Shown in pieces: positions 36,824-45,810 of a stretch of DNA of 64,000 bases. The stretch spans positions 186,001 through 250,000 of the forward strand of contig NZ_JAHXBG010000002.1 in assembly GCF_020103725.1 (NCBI RefSeq), read 5' to 3'. The notes under the pieces are model-generated. The model was not told where the DNA came from, did not search any database, and saw only the letters and a list, made by a program, of their open reading frames with translations. The translations under genes and the position numbers were made by a program. This stretch comes from Hyalangium gracile (GTDB lineage Bacteria > Myxococcota > Myxococcia > Myxococcales > Myxococcaceae). Numbering within the stretch: the first letter of the stretch is position 1; each line of letters begins with the position of its first letter.

Positions 36824-37369
36824 TCAGCGCTGGGTGCGGCGGATCAGCTCGTTGAGCGGCGCGCTGTGGCTGAGCATGTTGCGCGCGCTCTCGGCGCCCA
36901 GCACCGGCAGCTTCGGATCATTGAGCAGCCCCGCCTGGCGCATGATCGTCGCGCTGTCCCAGTAGAGGTTCTCCGCCGAGATCCGATCGCCCTCGGTGTA
37001 GACGACCACCACCATCGCGAACTCGATGCGCTTGCCCGTCGGAGGAATGCCGGGCAGCACCCAGTCCATCTGCACGGTGTGCGTGAACCGGATGACCAGC
37101 TCGTCCACCACCCGGGAGACGCCCACGGTGCGCGACACCTGCACCACCTCGATGTCCGGCGGGAGCTGGTTGAGGAAGTGCCGGGCGTAGAAGTTCTCGA
37201 GCTCCTCGGTCCCCCTGCCTCCGATCATCGTCGGCACGATGGTGACGCGCGGGTTGCTCGTCATCGTCGCCAGCGCTTCGGCGGGACTCTTGTGGGCGAA
37301 CTCCGCCTCCAGGTGCTTGTCCCAGAGACCCGTCATCGCCTTTTCCGCAGCCGCCACGGAGGTACTCAT
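36824..37369 (-). CDS. SnoaL/NTF2-like protein
   Basis: This is a 181-aa soluble protein of the SnoaL-like (NTF2 fold) group. It has an N-terminal helix pair (LWDKHLEAEFAHKSPAEALATM), the strand pattern RVTIVPTMIGGRGTEELENFYARHFLNQLPPDIEVV, and a later sheet TGKRIEFAMVVVVYTEGDRISAENLYWDSATIMRQAGLL. Many relatives are ester cyclases or polyketide-modifying enzymes, but no catalytic residue can be assigned here. It converges on the pfk-run lipoprotein gene and stands alone. A long inverted repeat lies upstream, at 37405-37451. Confidence 0.75.
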   Translation of the reverse strand: MSTSVAAAEKAMTGLWDKHLEAEFAHKSPAEALATMTSNPRVTIVPTMIGGRGTEELENFYARHFLNQLPPDIEVVQVSRTVGVSRVVDELVIRFTHTVQMDWVLPGIPPTGKRIEFAMVVVVYTEGDRISAENLYWDSATIMRQAGLLNDPKLPVLGAESARNMLSHSAPLNELIRRTQR

Positions 37370-37404
37370 GCATCACGCCTTTCTCGAGCAAACAATATTG
37401 GTTT

Positions 37405-37451
37405 CTTGGAACCTGCGACGCGCGGGGGGGAGAGCGCCAGCAGGTTCCAAG
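37405..37451. promoter_or_regulatory. Perfect 12-bp inverted repeat upstream of SnoaL-like gene
   Basis: CTTGGAACCTGC (37405-37416) is repeated in perfect inversion as GCAGGTTCCAAG (37440-37451), with 23 bp between. It lies 36 bp upstream of the SnoaL-like start in an otherwise empty 248-bp gap. No T-run follows, so an operator for a dimeric regulator or a leader hairpin is more likely than a terminator. Confidence 0.45.
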
Positions 37452-37617
37452 CAAAAGGTTAGCAACCTCTCTCCGCGCTCAACCAGCAGCCCTGAGAGCA
37501 CCGCACCTCCGTCCGGTAGGAGCGAAAGTTTTTCGCGAGGCTTGAGTCGCTCCGCACACGCGCCGCCAGCACCCGACACGCTCCAAGGTGGTCAGGGGAG
37601 GAGCAGCGGCGGGCGGA

Positions 37618-38124
37618 TCAGGGTGCCTGGTCGGAGGCCGGGCTTCTGCGCGCGGCGTCAAAGGCGGCCTGGAGCGCGTCCACGGCCCCGCCCACCTCGC
37701 CGGCGTACTGCACGGCGTGGATGGTGTAGAGGTCCGACACCTCCTCGAGCCGCAGGAAGAGCGTGCGCAGCTCCGGGCTCTTGGGGCACCGGCTCTCGCG
37801 CTCGCGCAGGCGCTCCAGCCAGGCGGTGCGGAAGCGCATCCACTCTTGATCCACGCTGCGCGCGGGCGCCTTGCGCACCAGGCCCTCGCGCTGGCTCTCC
37901 AGCTCGGTCCACAGCGACTGGGCGCCGTCCACGCACTCGCGGAAGGAGACGCCGGGGTCGCCCATGGCGCGCGTCCGCTTCTCCGGCGTCATCGCCGCCA
38001 CGGAGCGGCTCACGTTGACGATGAGCCACAGGCAGAAGAGGGTGGAGACGAGGATGTGGACCCCGTAGGCGGCGGCTCGGAACGAGCGGAAGCGGGGGTC
38101 TTTCCGGGGATCGACGTCGGACAC
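37618..38124 (-). CDS. Small single-pass membrane protein
   Basis: This is a 168-aa protein with one transmembrane helix near residues 18-42 (AAYGVHILVSTLFCLWLIVNV) after a basic N-terminus, giving N-in topology. The periplasmic part is helical and charged (SFRECVDGAQSLWTELESQREG, WLERLRERESRCPKS, LFLRLEEVSDLYTIHAVQYAG) with a pair of Cys that could form a disulfide. No family is recognised. It is preceded by a 222-bp gap shared with the divergent collagen-like gene. Confidence 0.6.
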   Translation of the reverse strand: MSDVDPRKDPRFRSFRAAAYGVHILVSTLFCLWLIVNVSRSVAAMTPEKRTRAMGDPGVSFRECVDGAQSLWTELESQREGLVRKAPARSVDQEWMRFRTAWLERLRERESRCPKSPELRTLFLRLEEVSDLYTIHAVQYAGEVGGAVDALQAAFDAARRSPASDQAP

Positions 38125-38306
38125 GGAGCCCCGTCTTACGACCGAGCCCCCCGTGTGGCAATGACGGACTGATGCCCTGGGTAGGACGGCCCGGGTATCC
38201 GTCCCCTACCCGACCTCCTCGCGCCGAAGTGATTCACGCGGAAGTGACACTCCGGGCGTGAGGGTAGTTCTCGCTATACGTGTGCCCCGCCCCTACACTG
38301 CGCGTT

Positions 38307-38323
38307 CCACGTACTTCACGTGG
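38307..38323. promoter_or_regulatory. Inverted repeat before collagen-like gene
   Basis: CCACGT (38307-38312) and ACGTGG (38318-38323) flank a 5-bp centre, 24 bp before the collagen-like ATG. It is short and could be chance, but it sits where an operator or a leader hairpin would act. No convincing -35/-10 pair was found in this gap. Confidence 0.3.
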
Positions 38324-38346
38324 TGTCCGACTCATCGGGGAATTCA

Positions 38347-39354
38347 ATGGCATTTCGTAGTGGATCTAGTGGCCGTGCATGCGCACTGGTCGCGGTGGCG
38401 TTCCTGGCGCTCCTGCCGGGGATGAGCGCCGCGGCGACTCCGCGCCTTCTTCTCACCTCCTCGCATCCGGAGGCCTCCACCGGGAGGCTGTACGTGTATG
38501 GCGAGGGCTTTGGTACGACGGCTCCCTCGGCGACCTTCGCGGGTCTGCCCGTCACGGTCATCGCGAATACGGATACGACCGCGACGCTCTCCATCCCCTA
38601 CGGTCTGCTCAACAATCCGGGGACCTATCTCGTCACGCTGTCCCGGGGACCGAATCCGGAGGACAACTCCACGCTGGGCGTGGCGGTGGGCCAGCAAGGC
38701 CCCAAGGGCGACAAGGGTGACACGGGGCCGGCCGGTCCTCAGGGCATCCAGGGCCCACAGGGCCCCAAGGGCGACACGGGCGCCCGAGGAGCACGAGGTC
38801 TCACGGGCGACACGGGGCCGCAGGGCCCGCAGGGCCCCAAGGGCGACACAGGCGCCACGGGTCCGGCCGGTCCTCAAGGCCTCCAGGGTCCTGCGGGTCC
38901 CAAGGGCGACACGGGAGACACAGGGCCCATCGGTCCTCAGGGCATCAAGGGTGACAAGGGCGACACAGGCGCCACGGGTCCGGCCGGTCCTCAAGGCCTC
39001 CAGGGCATCCAGGGTCCCAAGGGTGACACGGGGGCCACAGGGCCCATCGGTCCTCAGGGCGACAAGGGCGACAAGGGCGACAAGGGCGACAAGGGCGATC
39101 CCGGCCCGGTGGGTCCCGCGGCTCCGTCGAGCGCCAATTGCGCCTTGCAGGAGTCGACCGGGTATAGCCAGGAAGGCGCCGTCTTCGGCCCAACCCCTGC
39201 GACTGGAGGTCCCGTCACCGTTCCGGCGATGGTGCACAATCAAGTGATTGTCATTCGATGGTCCGTCACCCGGGGAGGAAGCGCCAAGTTCCTCGTGCAG
39301 TGCCGCAACGGCACCTCGTATGTGCTGGATGTCTACGACTACCGGAACTACTAG
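38347..39354 (+). CDS. Secreted collagen-like protein
   Basis: This is a 335-aa protein. After a signal peptide (cut near MSAAA) comes an IPT/TIG-like Ig domain (about 32-112; [22 protein letters not shown]). Next are 48 uninterrupted Gly-X-Y triplets (about 115-258) and a C-terminal domain of about 75 residues with two Cys (NCALQES, VQCRNG). The triplets are rich in [12 protein letters not shown] and GPA, the charge-stabilised type found in bacterial collagens, which form trimers without hydroxyproline; the terminal domain may set trimer register. I chose ATG 38347 (GGGGAA just upstream); a GTG at 38320 is possible. It is probably surface-exposed. A hairpin follows the gene. Confidence 0.85.
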   Translation: MAFRSGSSGRACALVAVAFLALLPGMSAAATPRLLLTSSHPEASTGRLYVYGEGFGTTAPSATFAGLPVTVIANTDTTATLSIPYGLLNNPGTYLVTLSRGPNPEDNSTLGVAVGQQGPKGDKGDTGPAGPQGIQGPQGPKGDTGARGARGLTGDTGPQGPQGPKGDTGATGPAGPQGLQGPAGPKGDTGDTGPIGPQGIKGDKGDTGATGPAGPQGLQGIQGPKGDTGATGPIGPQGDKGDKGDKGDKGDPGPVGPAAPSSANCALQESTGYSQEGAVFGPTPATGGPVTVPAMVHNQVIVIRWSVTRGGSAKFLVQCRNGTSYVLDVYDYRNY

Positions 39355-39414
39355 CGCGGCAACAGGCAAAGCTCCTGGCGCCCACGTTGTAGCCAGGTAG
39401 CGCGGGAGCATCCG

Positions 39415-39446
39415 TCAGGCGGGGGTTCGAGAGGGCCCCCGCCTGA
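39415..39446. terminator. Bidirectional hairpin between convergent genes
   Basis: An 11-bp perfect GC-rich stem, TCAGGCGGGGG (39415-39425) with CCCCCGCCTGA (39436-39446), has a 10-nt loop. It lies between the ends of the collagen-like gene (39354) and the convergent Kelch gene (39461), where it could end both transcripts. There is no T-run on either side, so termination strength is uncertain. Confidence 0.5.
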
Positions 39447-39460
39447 GGTTCCCACGGAGG

Positions 39461-42400
39461 TCAGTTCACCTCGGCGGTGGCGAGGAAGACGTTGTCGGCG
39501 CCCTCTCCGCCCACCACGAGCAGCCTGCCCCCCGGGAGCAAGGTGGTCGTGTGATACCGGCGGGCTTGCGTGAGCGAACCGCTGGCGGTCCACATGCCGG
39601 TGGCCGGGGTATACACCTCGCTGCTGGCCAGCGAGACGGTGGCGCTCCTCCCGCCGACCACGAGCACCCGACCATCCGGCAGCACCGTCGCCGTGTGGAG
39701 GTAGCGGGCCTCGAGCAGCGCGCCCGAGGCGATCCAGGCGGCGCCATTGACGGAGAGCTCGGAACTCCGGAAGGGGCCTCCGGTCCCCGTCCCTCCGGCC
39801 ACGAGGATCCTCCCTCCCGACACCAGCGTGGCGCTATGGGACTGGCGGGCCTGCACGCTCGTTCCCGTGGATCTCCAGGCAATGCCTCCCATGGGGGAGA
39901 ACTCGCCGCTGGTGACGGCCGCGCCGCTGGTGCCGACACCGCCCACCACCATGATGCGGCCATCGGGCATCAGCGTCGCCGTGTGGGACTGGCGAGCCCA
40001 CGCGAGCGAGCCACCGGCGGTCCAGGTCCCCGTGGCCGGGTCATACAGCTGGGTGGTGGCCAGGGCCCCGCTGGCGCCCGAGCCGCCCACCACGAGCACC
40101 TTGCCATCGGGCTGCCGCGTCGCCGTATGGAAGTAGCGGGCCCCCGCGAGCGAGCCTGTCGCCGTCCAGGTGCCGGTCGTCGGGTCATACAGCTGGGCGG
40201 TGGCCAGCCGGCCGCTGGCGTTGGTCCCACCGGCGACCAGCACGCGGCCATCCGCCAGCAGCGTCGCCGTGTGATGGCTCCGCGCCGTCCCGAGCGATCC
40301 CGTCGGCGTCCAGGTGCCGGTAGCCGGATCATAGAGCTCGGCTGTCGCGAGGTAGCCGCTGGAGCCCTGTCCGCCCGCCACGAGCACCCGGCCATCGGCC
40401 AACAGCGTCGCCGTGTGGAGGCGCCGCGCCTGAGCCATCGAGCCGGTGCGGCTCCAGAGCGCCGCGGGGAGCTCGTAAACCTCCGACTGGGAGAGGACGA
40501 TGCTGGAGGTCTTGTCGAGGTTGCGACTGGAGCCGCCCGTGACGAGCACCTTGCCCGTGGGCAGCAGCGTCGCCGTGTGGTCGTGGCGAGCGATCCCGAT
40601 CGATGGCGCGGTGGCCCAGACCCCGGTGGGGGTATAGATCTCCACGCTGGCCAGGTGGGGAGCGCTGCTATCGAGCAACCCTGCCAGCACGAGCACCCGG
40701 CCATCGGCCAGCAGAACGGCCGAGTGTCCGGAGCGGCCCTGCGTCATCGAGCCTGTAGCGGACCAGGCGCCGGTGGTCGGGTCATACAGCTCGGCGGTCT
40801 TCAGGGCGAAAGTGCCAACCCATCCCCCCGCGACGAGCACCTTGCCATTGGGAAGCAGCGTCGCCGTGTGGGAGCCGCGGCCCTCCGCTGGTGAAGCCGT
40901 CGCGGACCAGGTGTCGGTGGTCGGGTCATAAACCTCGGCGCTCTGCAAGGCGCTCCCGACGAAAGCCCCACCTACGACGAGCACCTTGCCATCGGGCAGC
41001 AGCGTCGCCGTGTGAGCATAGCGGTGCTCTGTCATGGAGCCGGCGGGAGTCCAGGCGCCGGTGGCCGGATCGTACAGCTCGGCGCTCATCAGGGCGAAAG
41101 AGCCGGCCCATCCCCCCGCGACGAGCACCTTGCCATCAGGCATCAGTGTCGCCGTGTGGAACTGGCGGGCCTCCGTCATGGAGCCGGTGGGAGTCCAGGT
41201 GCCGGTGGCCGGATCGTACAGCTCGGCGGTGGCCGTGAGATCGAGGGAGGTCCACCCGCCCACGACGAGCACCCGGCCATCGGCCAGTCGCGTCGCCGTG
41301 TGGCGGATGCGGCCCAGCGCGAGCGAACCGGTGGGGGTCCAACCCCCGGTGGCCGGGTCATAGAGCTCGGCGCTGGCTTCGTATTGGGTGGACACGGAGG
41401 TGGTGTATCCGCCCGTGACGAGCACCTTGCCATCTGCCAGCAGCGTCGCCGTGTGGAAGGCGCGGCCCTGCCAGAGGGTCGAGCCCCAGGAGGCATTGGC
41501 CGGGTCATACACCTCGGAGGACTGAAGGATGCCGGTGGCACCGTACCCGCCGGTGACGAGCACGCGCCCATCGAGGAGCGCCGTGGCCGTATGTCCGGAG
41601 CGAATCAGGGAGAGCGAGCCGGTGGTGAGGGCACCGGAGGTCGGCCCGTATTCCAGGGCGCTGGAGAGGTTGGTGCTGACGTCGCTCCCTCCGGCGAGGA
41701 GCACCCTGCCGTTGGACAGCAGCGTCGCCGTATGGCCCCGGCGGACCGAGCCGATCGAGGAGGCAGCGGCCCAGGTGCCGGTGGCCGGGTTGTACGTCAC
41801 GGCCGTGGCGAGGGCGCCGGTGCCGGTGGAGCCTCCGGTGACGAGCACCTTGCCATCGGGCATCACCGTGGCCGGATGGCTGGCGCGGACCTGAGGCATC
41901 GAGCCGGTGGCGGCCCAGGTGCCAGTGGCCGGGTTGTAGAGCTGGGCCGTGGCGAGGATGCCCGATCCACTCCCGCCGGCCACGAGCACCTTGCCGGTGG
42001 CCAGCAGCGTCGCCGAGTGGGAATAGCGGGCCTGCGCCATCGAGCCGGTGGTGGCCCAGGTGCCGGTGGCCGGATCATACAGCTCCGCGGTGGCCAGGGT
42101 TGCGCTGGTGCCCACCCCGCCGGCGACGAGCACCTTGCCGTTGGGAAGGAGCGTCGCCGTGTGGATGAAGCGGGCGTTCGCCATCGAGCCGGCGGGAGAC
42201 CAGGTGCCGGTGCCTGGGTCATACAGCTCCGCGGTGGCGACGCGGACGAGGTCGGCGGTTTGACCGCCCACGACGAGCACCCGGCCATCGGGCATCAGCG
42301 TCGCCGTGTGACTGTGGCGTGCCTGGGCAAGCGAACCGGTGGGGGACCAGGCACCGGTGGCCGGGTCATACACCTCGGCGCTGGCGAGCGGCACGGCGCC

Positions 42401-42643
42401 GCCGGTGTTGGTGGTGGTGTTGCCGCCCACCACGAGCACCCGGCCATCGGCCAGCCGTGTCGCCGTGTGGTTGCCCCGAGCGGTGGTCATCATCGCCACC
42501 CCGCCCCTCACCGGAGGGCCCACGGCCAGGGCGTGCTCCTCGGCGCCCGGGTCGAGGCCGGACCAGCTCGCCCCCTCCAGGTCTGGACCGCACGCGGCGA
42601 GTACGAGGGCGAGAACTACTGTCAGCTGTGCCTTGAACGACAT
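39461..42643 (-). CDS. Kelch-repeat lipoprotein, 21 units
   Basis: This is a 1060-aa lipoprotein: signal MSFKAQLTVVLALVLAAC, lipidated Cys18. From residue about 45 to the end it consists of 21 Kelch-like units by my count, each 46-50 residues. Each unit has the core HTATLLPDGKVLVAGG, then AELYDPATGTWxxTGSMxxAR. One blade (HSAVLLADGRVLVLAGLLD) has lost the Gly pair. Kelch units form beta-propellers, and 21 would make three seven-bladed ones. Such proteins are common in myxobacteria and probably serve binding at the cell surface; the ligand is unknown. High repeat identity at DNA level suggests ongoing unit duplication. Long ORFs on the plus strand here are antisense shadows. Confidence 0.88.
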   Translation of the reverse strand: MSFKAQLTVVLALVLAACGPDLEGASWSGLDPGAEEHALAVGPPVRGGVAMMTTARGNHTATRLADGRVLVVGGNTTTNTGGAVPLASAEVYDPATGAWSPTGSLAQARHSHTATLMPDGRVLVVGGQTADLVRVATAELYDPGTGTWSPAGSMANARFIHTATLLPNGKVLVAGGVGTSATLATAELYDPATGTWATTGSMAQARYSHSATLLATGKVLVAGGSGSGILATAQLYNPATGTWAATGSMPQVRASHPATVMPDGKVLVTGGSTGTGALATAVTYNPATGTWAAASSIGSVRRGHTATLLSNGRVLLAGGSDVSTNLSSALEYGPTSGALTTGSLSLIRSGHTATALLDGRVLVTGGYGATGILQSSEVYDPANASWGSTLWQGRAFHTATLLADGKVLVTGGYTTSVSTQYEASAELYDPATGGWTPTGSLALGRIRHTATRLADGRVLVVGGWTSLDLTATAELYDPATGTWTPTGSMTEARQFHTATLMPDGKVLVAGGWAGSFALMSAELYDPATGAWTPAGSMTEHRYAHTATLLPDGKVLVVGGAFVGSALQSAEVYDPTTDTWSATASPAEGRGSHTATLLPNGKVLVAGGWVGTFALKTAELYDPTTGAWSATGSMTQGRSGHSAVLLADGRVLVLAGLLDSSAPHLASVEIYTPTGVWATAPSIGIARHDHTATLLPTGKVLVTGGSSRNLDKTSSIVLSQSEVYELPAALWSRTGSMAQARRLHTATLLADGRVLVAGGQGSSGYLATAELYDPATGTWTPTGSLGTARSHHTATLLADGRVLVAGGTNASGRLATAQLYDPTTGTWTATGSLAGARYFHTATRQPDGKVLVVGGSGASGALATTQLYDPATGTWTAGGSLAWARQSHTATLMPDGRIMVVGGVGTSGAAVTSGEFSPMGGIAWRSTGTSVQARQSHSATLVSGGRILVAGGTGTGGPFRSSELSVNGAAWIASGALLEARYLHTATVLPDGRVLVVGGRSATVSLASSEVYTPATGMWTASGSLTQARRYHTTTLLPGGRLLVVGGEGADNVFLATAEVN

Positions 42644-42816
42644 CCATGTCTCCTATGGAGGGCTCATCACCTCGAGCACTGCGGGAGGGACACGTGTCGC
42701 CGTGGGACCGTCGCAATAAAAAATTCCAGGGTATATAGGGGCCGTCGATGCGCACGCGGACACCTGTGCCGTGCTTCCTCCTGACGTCGAGAACACGCCT
42801 GGGCTGAGGCAACCGC

Positions 42817-44340
42817 TCAGTACCCGAACCAGAGGGCCGAGGAGATCTTGTCCCCGAAGCTCCAGTTGTTGAGGTTGACGGACACGGGCGAGCCCGTGCC
42901 GATCAGATCCTTGCTCGTGCCGAGGTAGTTCGAGTCCTGGAAGAGCCGCAGGCGGTACCCCGGAGGGATGCAGTACCGGACGGACGAGATCTTGTCGTTG
43001 AGCCCATCCACGGAGGCGAAGCTGGCCCAGTTCTTCAGCGAGCGATCCGGGTAGTCGTAGATGAAGCCCCGATCGGTGAAGTTGGAGTCATCGTAGAAGT
43101 CCACGAAGGCCTCGTTGATGTCGCTGCCGCAGCGCGTGTTGGGAAAGACGCTGCGGAACTCCATCAGCTTCACCGAGCCGCTGGGGCCATCGTCGGCGTG
43201 CTCGACGGAGTAGAGGAGCAGGTGGCGCTCGCTGTCGACGAAGACGCCGCCCGCGGCCCTGAAGTTGCACTGCCGGTCGCCATCGTTGCTGCAGTAGAAG
43301 TGCTTGGACGCGACGTGCTGGATGGCGACGTTGCCGGTGAGCGACACCTCGTACAGGTGGGCGTGGTCCTCGTCTCCCCCGCCCCAGCGCAGCCCGCCGA
43401 GCATCGTGCCGACCAGGTAGAGGCGTCCATCCGAGCAGTCGGTGAGGAAGTTGATGTTCTGGAACGCGCCCCATTCGCCCGAGGCGATCTCCGAGTCGGA
43501 CCACTGATCATACGGAGTCCAGCCCGTGGTGCTGATGTCGGTGCCGGTCGAGAGGAAGAACTCGAGCTTCCTGGCATCCCACTGCCCGAGCACGAGCATG
43601 AACCGGCCATCCGCCAGCTTCGTCAGGGAGGCGGTGCCCGCGTTGCTGCTGGTGCCGTAGACGGTGCTCAGCTTGATGGGAGCGGTGGGCGCGCTGAAGT
43701 CATAGAGGACGATCTTGCCGTTGCCAGCGCCCTCCTCCATGGGGATGGCGACGATGTTCCCGGAGGCCTGCATCCCTCCTCCATGGTTGTACCCATCGTC
43801 GACGGGGAGCGCGCCCACCGCCCGATCCATGAAGTGGGGAGTCGTGTCCTCCGGCTCGGAGATGGTGGTCGCCAGACGGTTGGAGCGGAAGCGCAGCCCC
43901 GAGGTGTTGCGCGACTCCATGGCCACGGTGTGGGCGACGTTGGCGCCGGAGTCACGGCCGTCCCGCTTGGAGACCACGAAGTAGCGGGCGGAGCCGCTCG
44001 TCAGCCGCTGGATGCCCTGCCAGTGGTCGCTGCTCGGATACCCGACGTTGAAGTTGTACCCGCCGGTGTTGAACCCCAGCACCTCGCCATGATCGCGCAG
44101 GCTGTTGAACGCCGAGACGACGCCCGAGACACAGAGGTTGCAGTCCAGACTCCCCCAGGCGCAGCCCGTGGCGCCCGTGAGCCCCAGAGGCAGGAGCGAG
44201 CGCTCCCGCTGCTGGAGCGTGGGCGCCTCCGTCGTGGGCTCCGCCGACTCCTCACCACTGCAGGCGGACATACACAGGAGCGCGCCGAGTCCTGCCGCGG
44301 CCACTCCGATCCACCGTCCTGCTCCTTGCCTCTGCTCCAC
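42817..44340 (-). CDS. Lipoprotein with C-terminal beta/gamma-crystallin domain
   Basis: This is a 507-aa lipoprotein (lipobox LLCMSAC near residue 26). Residues about 45-400 look like a beta-propeller of the LVIVD type, with strands such as GNIVAIPMEEGAGNGKIVLYDF and GRFMLVLGQWDARKLEFF. The last 95 residues form a beta/gamma-crystallin domain: VDFYDDSNFTDRGF with NDKISSVRY, then RLRLFQDSNYLGTSKDL with GDKISSALW. Each half holds the (N/D/G)DxxSS calcium-binding signature. Myxobacterial spore-coat protein S has the same fold, so a calcium-stabilised coat or surface role is plausible. The GTG start at 44340 has GGAGGTG 7 nt upstream. Confidence 0.8.
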   Translation of the reverse strand: MEQRQGAGRWIGVAAAGLGALLCMSACSGEESAEPTTEAPTLQQRERSLLPLGLTGATGCAWGSLDCNLCVSGVVSAFNSLRDHGEVLGFNTGGYNFNVGYPSSDHWQGIQRLTSGSARYFVVSKRDGRDSGANVAHTVAMESRNTSGLRFRSNRLATTISEPEDTTPHFMDRAVGALPVDDGYNHGGGMQASGNIVAIPMEEGAGNGKIVLYDFSAPTAPIKLSTVYGTSSNAGTASLTKLADGRFMLVLGQWDARKLEFFLSTGTDISTTGWTPYDQWSDSEIASGEWGAFQNINFLTDCSDGRLYLVGTMLGGLRWGGGDEDHAHLYEVSLTGNVAIQHVASKHFYCSNDGDRQCNFRAAGGVFVDSERHLLLYSVEHADDGPSGSVKLMEFRSVFPNTRCGSDINEAFVDFYDDSNFTDRGFIYDYPDRSLKNWASFASVDGLNDKISSVRYCIPPGYRLRLFQDSNYLGTSKDLIGTGSPVSVNLNNWSFGDKISSALWFGY

Positions 44341-44562
44341 GGGTCACCTCCGGTGCGAAACCAAGATAACCCGTAATACAAGAACAAAAGGCCCCGGATC
44401 CACGCGATGGCCCACCTGGTGACGGCACTCCCTCTCCTGGTGACTGCTGTCTCCCCCCGAAACCACCGTGGCCGATGAGCGCAGTCACCAGCGGGCGCGC
44501 CACCGAGCCACCTGGTCCGCGCAAACCCGCGAGAACACATCCTCCTCCTGAGTCGCACAGGA

Positions 44563-44578
44563 TGGCACATGCGGTGCA
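44563..44578 (+). promoter_or_regulatory. Possible sigma54 (-24/-12) promoter
   Basis: TGGCACATGCGGTGCA has the invariant GG and GC 10 bp apart and matches TGGCACG-N4-TTGCW except for two bases. The predicted start near 44589 would leave a leader of about 50 nt before the gene at 44639. The 298-bp gap (44341-44638) holds no other gene; its left part is AT-rich and probably carries the promoter of the divergent crystallin lipoprotein. Confidence 0.45.
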
Positions 44579-44638
44579 GTAGAGCCTTCCCGTCACGGCA
44601 GCCTCCCTCCCTCACTCTTCCTCTCAGGAGTTACTCCC

Positions 44639-45535
44639 ATGAAGCTCGGCGGACTCGGCGGTCTCAAGAACCTTGGCAACGGCTTCAAGGGCATCGGTGG
44701 CAAGCTGCCGAAGCCCAACCTCCCGACGTCCAAGCCCACCTTCTCGCCGCGGCCGGACATCAACGGCAAGCTGCCCGGCGCCAAGCCGAACTTCCTCGAT
44801 GGGTTCAAGCCTGGCGGGTTCAAGCCCGGGTTCAGCAAGCCGAACCTCCTCGATGGGTTCAAGCCGAGCCTCGGCAAGCCGAACCTGCTCGACGGGCTCA
44901 AGCCCAAGCTGGGAGGGCTGGATGGCCTCAAGCCGCACGGGCTCGGCAACGCCCTGGGCGGAGTGGGCAACCTCTTCGGCGGCCTTGCCGGTGGCGCGGC
45001 CCAGGCGGTGGGCGGCATCGTGGGTGGCGCGGCCGAGCTGGCGGGCGGCCTGGTGGGCGGCGCGGCCTCGCTGGCGGGAGCCGGGCTCAGCGCGGTGACC
45101 GCGCTGCCGGGCGCGCTGGGCATGATGCCCCCGACGCTGGATCCGTATGCCGCGGGCGGCGCTCCGGCGGACCCGTATGCCGCTGCGGGTGCCCCGGCGG
45201 ATCCGTATGCCGCCGCGCTGGATCCGTATGCCGCTGCGGGCGCCCCGGTGGATCCGTATGCCGCCGCGCTGGATCCGTACGCGGCCCAGGCCAGCGCCGC
45301 CCCGGTGGATGGCGGTTATGGCGCGCAGAGCGGCGTGACCGGCCCTGCCTCCCTGCTCCAGAACGCCGTGGCGCAGCTGACGGCTCCCGTGCAGCAGGCC
45401 ATCGGCGGGATCCAGAACACCGTGGCGCAGGTGACCGCCCCCGCGCAGCAGGCCGTGGGCGGGGTCCTGAACTCGGTGGGGAACGTTGCTGCCTCCGTGA
45501 ACCAGGCGGCCGCGAACCTGAGCAGCCTCTTCTGA
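44639..45535 (+). CDS. Repetitive glycine-zipper protein of unknown family
   Basis: This is a 298-aa protein with four zones. Residues 1-100 are built of Lys/Pro/Gly units around KPNLLDGFKP and KPGGFKPGF. Residues about 100-160 form a glycine-zipper (GGLAGGAAQAVGGIVGGAAELAGGL) likely to insert in membranes. Residues about 163-220 carry seven copies of DPYAA with spacers AAGAP or AL. The tail (about 230-298) has amphipathic repeats (LLQNAVAQLTAPVQQAIGG). There is no signal peptide and no Cys, and no family is recognised. AGGAG sits 8-10 nt before the ATG and can pair with CTCC next to it, so the RBS may be partly masked. A possible sigma54 promoter lies upstream. It may be a structural or matrix protein. 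Confidence 0.65.
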   Translation: MKLGGLGGLKNLGNGFKGIGGKLPKPNLPTSKPTFSPRPDINGKLPGAKPNFLDGFKPGGFKPGFSKPNLLDGFKPSLGKPNLLDGLKPKLGGLDGLKPHGLGNALGGVGNLFGGLAGGAAQAVGGIVGGAAELAGGLVGGAASLAGAGLSAVTALPGALGMMPPTLDPYAAGGAPADPYAAAGAPADPYAAALDPYAAAGAPVDPYAAALDPYAAQASAAPVDGGYGAQSGVTGPASLLQNAVAQLTAPVQQAIGGIQNTVAQVTAPAQQAVGGVLNSVGNVAASVNQAAANLSSLF

Positions 45536-45810
45536 TCCCCGTTGCCCGAGGCCTCACCGCCCTTCGCGCAGGAGGAGCCCCGCCGGGCGCGGTCTGAGCC
45601 AACTGGTCTGCTTGTCATACCAGTTCGGTCCAGCTCCGCCGCCAGCGGGGCTCTGCTGCTTGTCGGATCCGCGGGGGAGTGTGACGCCCGGTCAACCACT
45701 CGAAGGCCACGGTGCGCACCAAGGTGGCACGCCCGCGCGATGACGGCGGTCCGGTTGGGACGACCGGTCGAACCTCGGAGCCGAGCGGTCGCAGGGCCCG
45801 GACGGACGTC

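Noticed and set aside
39461-42643. Tandem DNA repeats as a possible CRISPR or satellite array
   Set aside because: The period is about 150 bp, codes Kelch units in frame, and has no spacers or leader.
41012-42784. Plus-strand frames of up to 590 codons opposite the Kelch repeats
   Set aside because: Periodic antisense of Kelch units; repeats alone explain the open frame.
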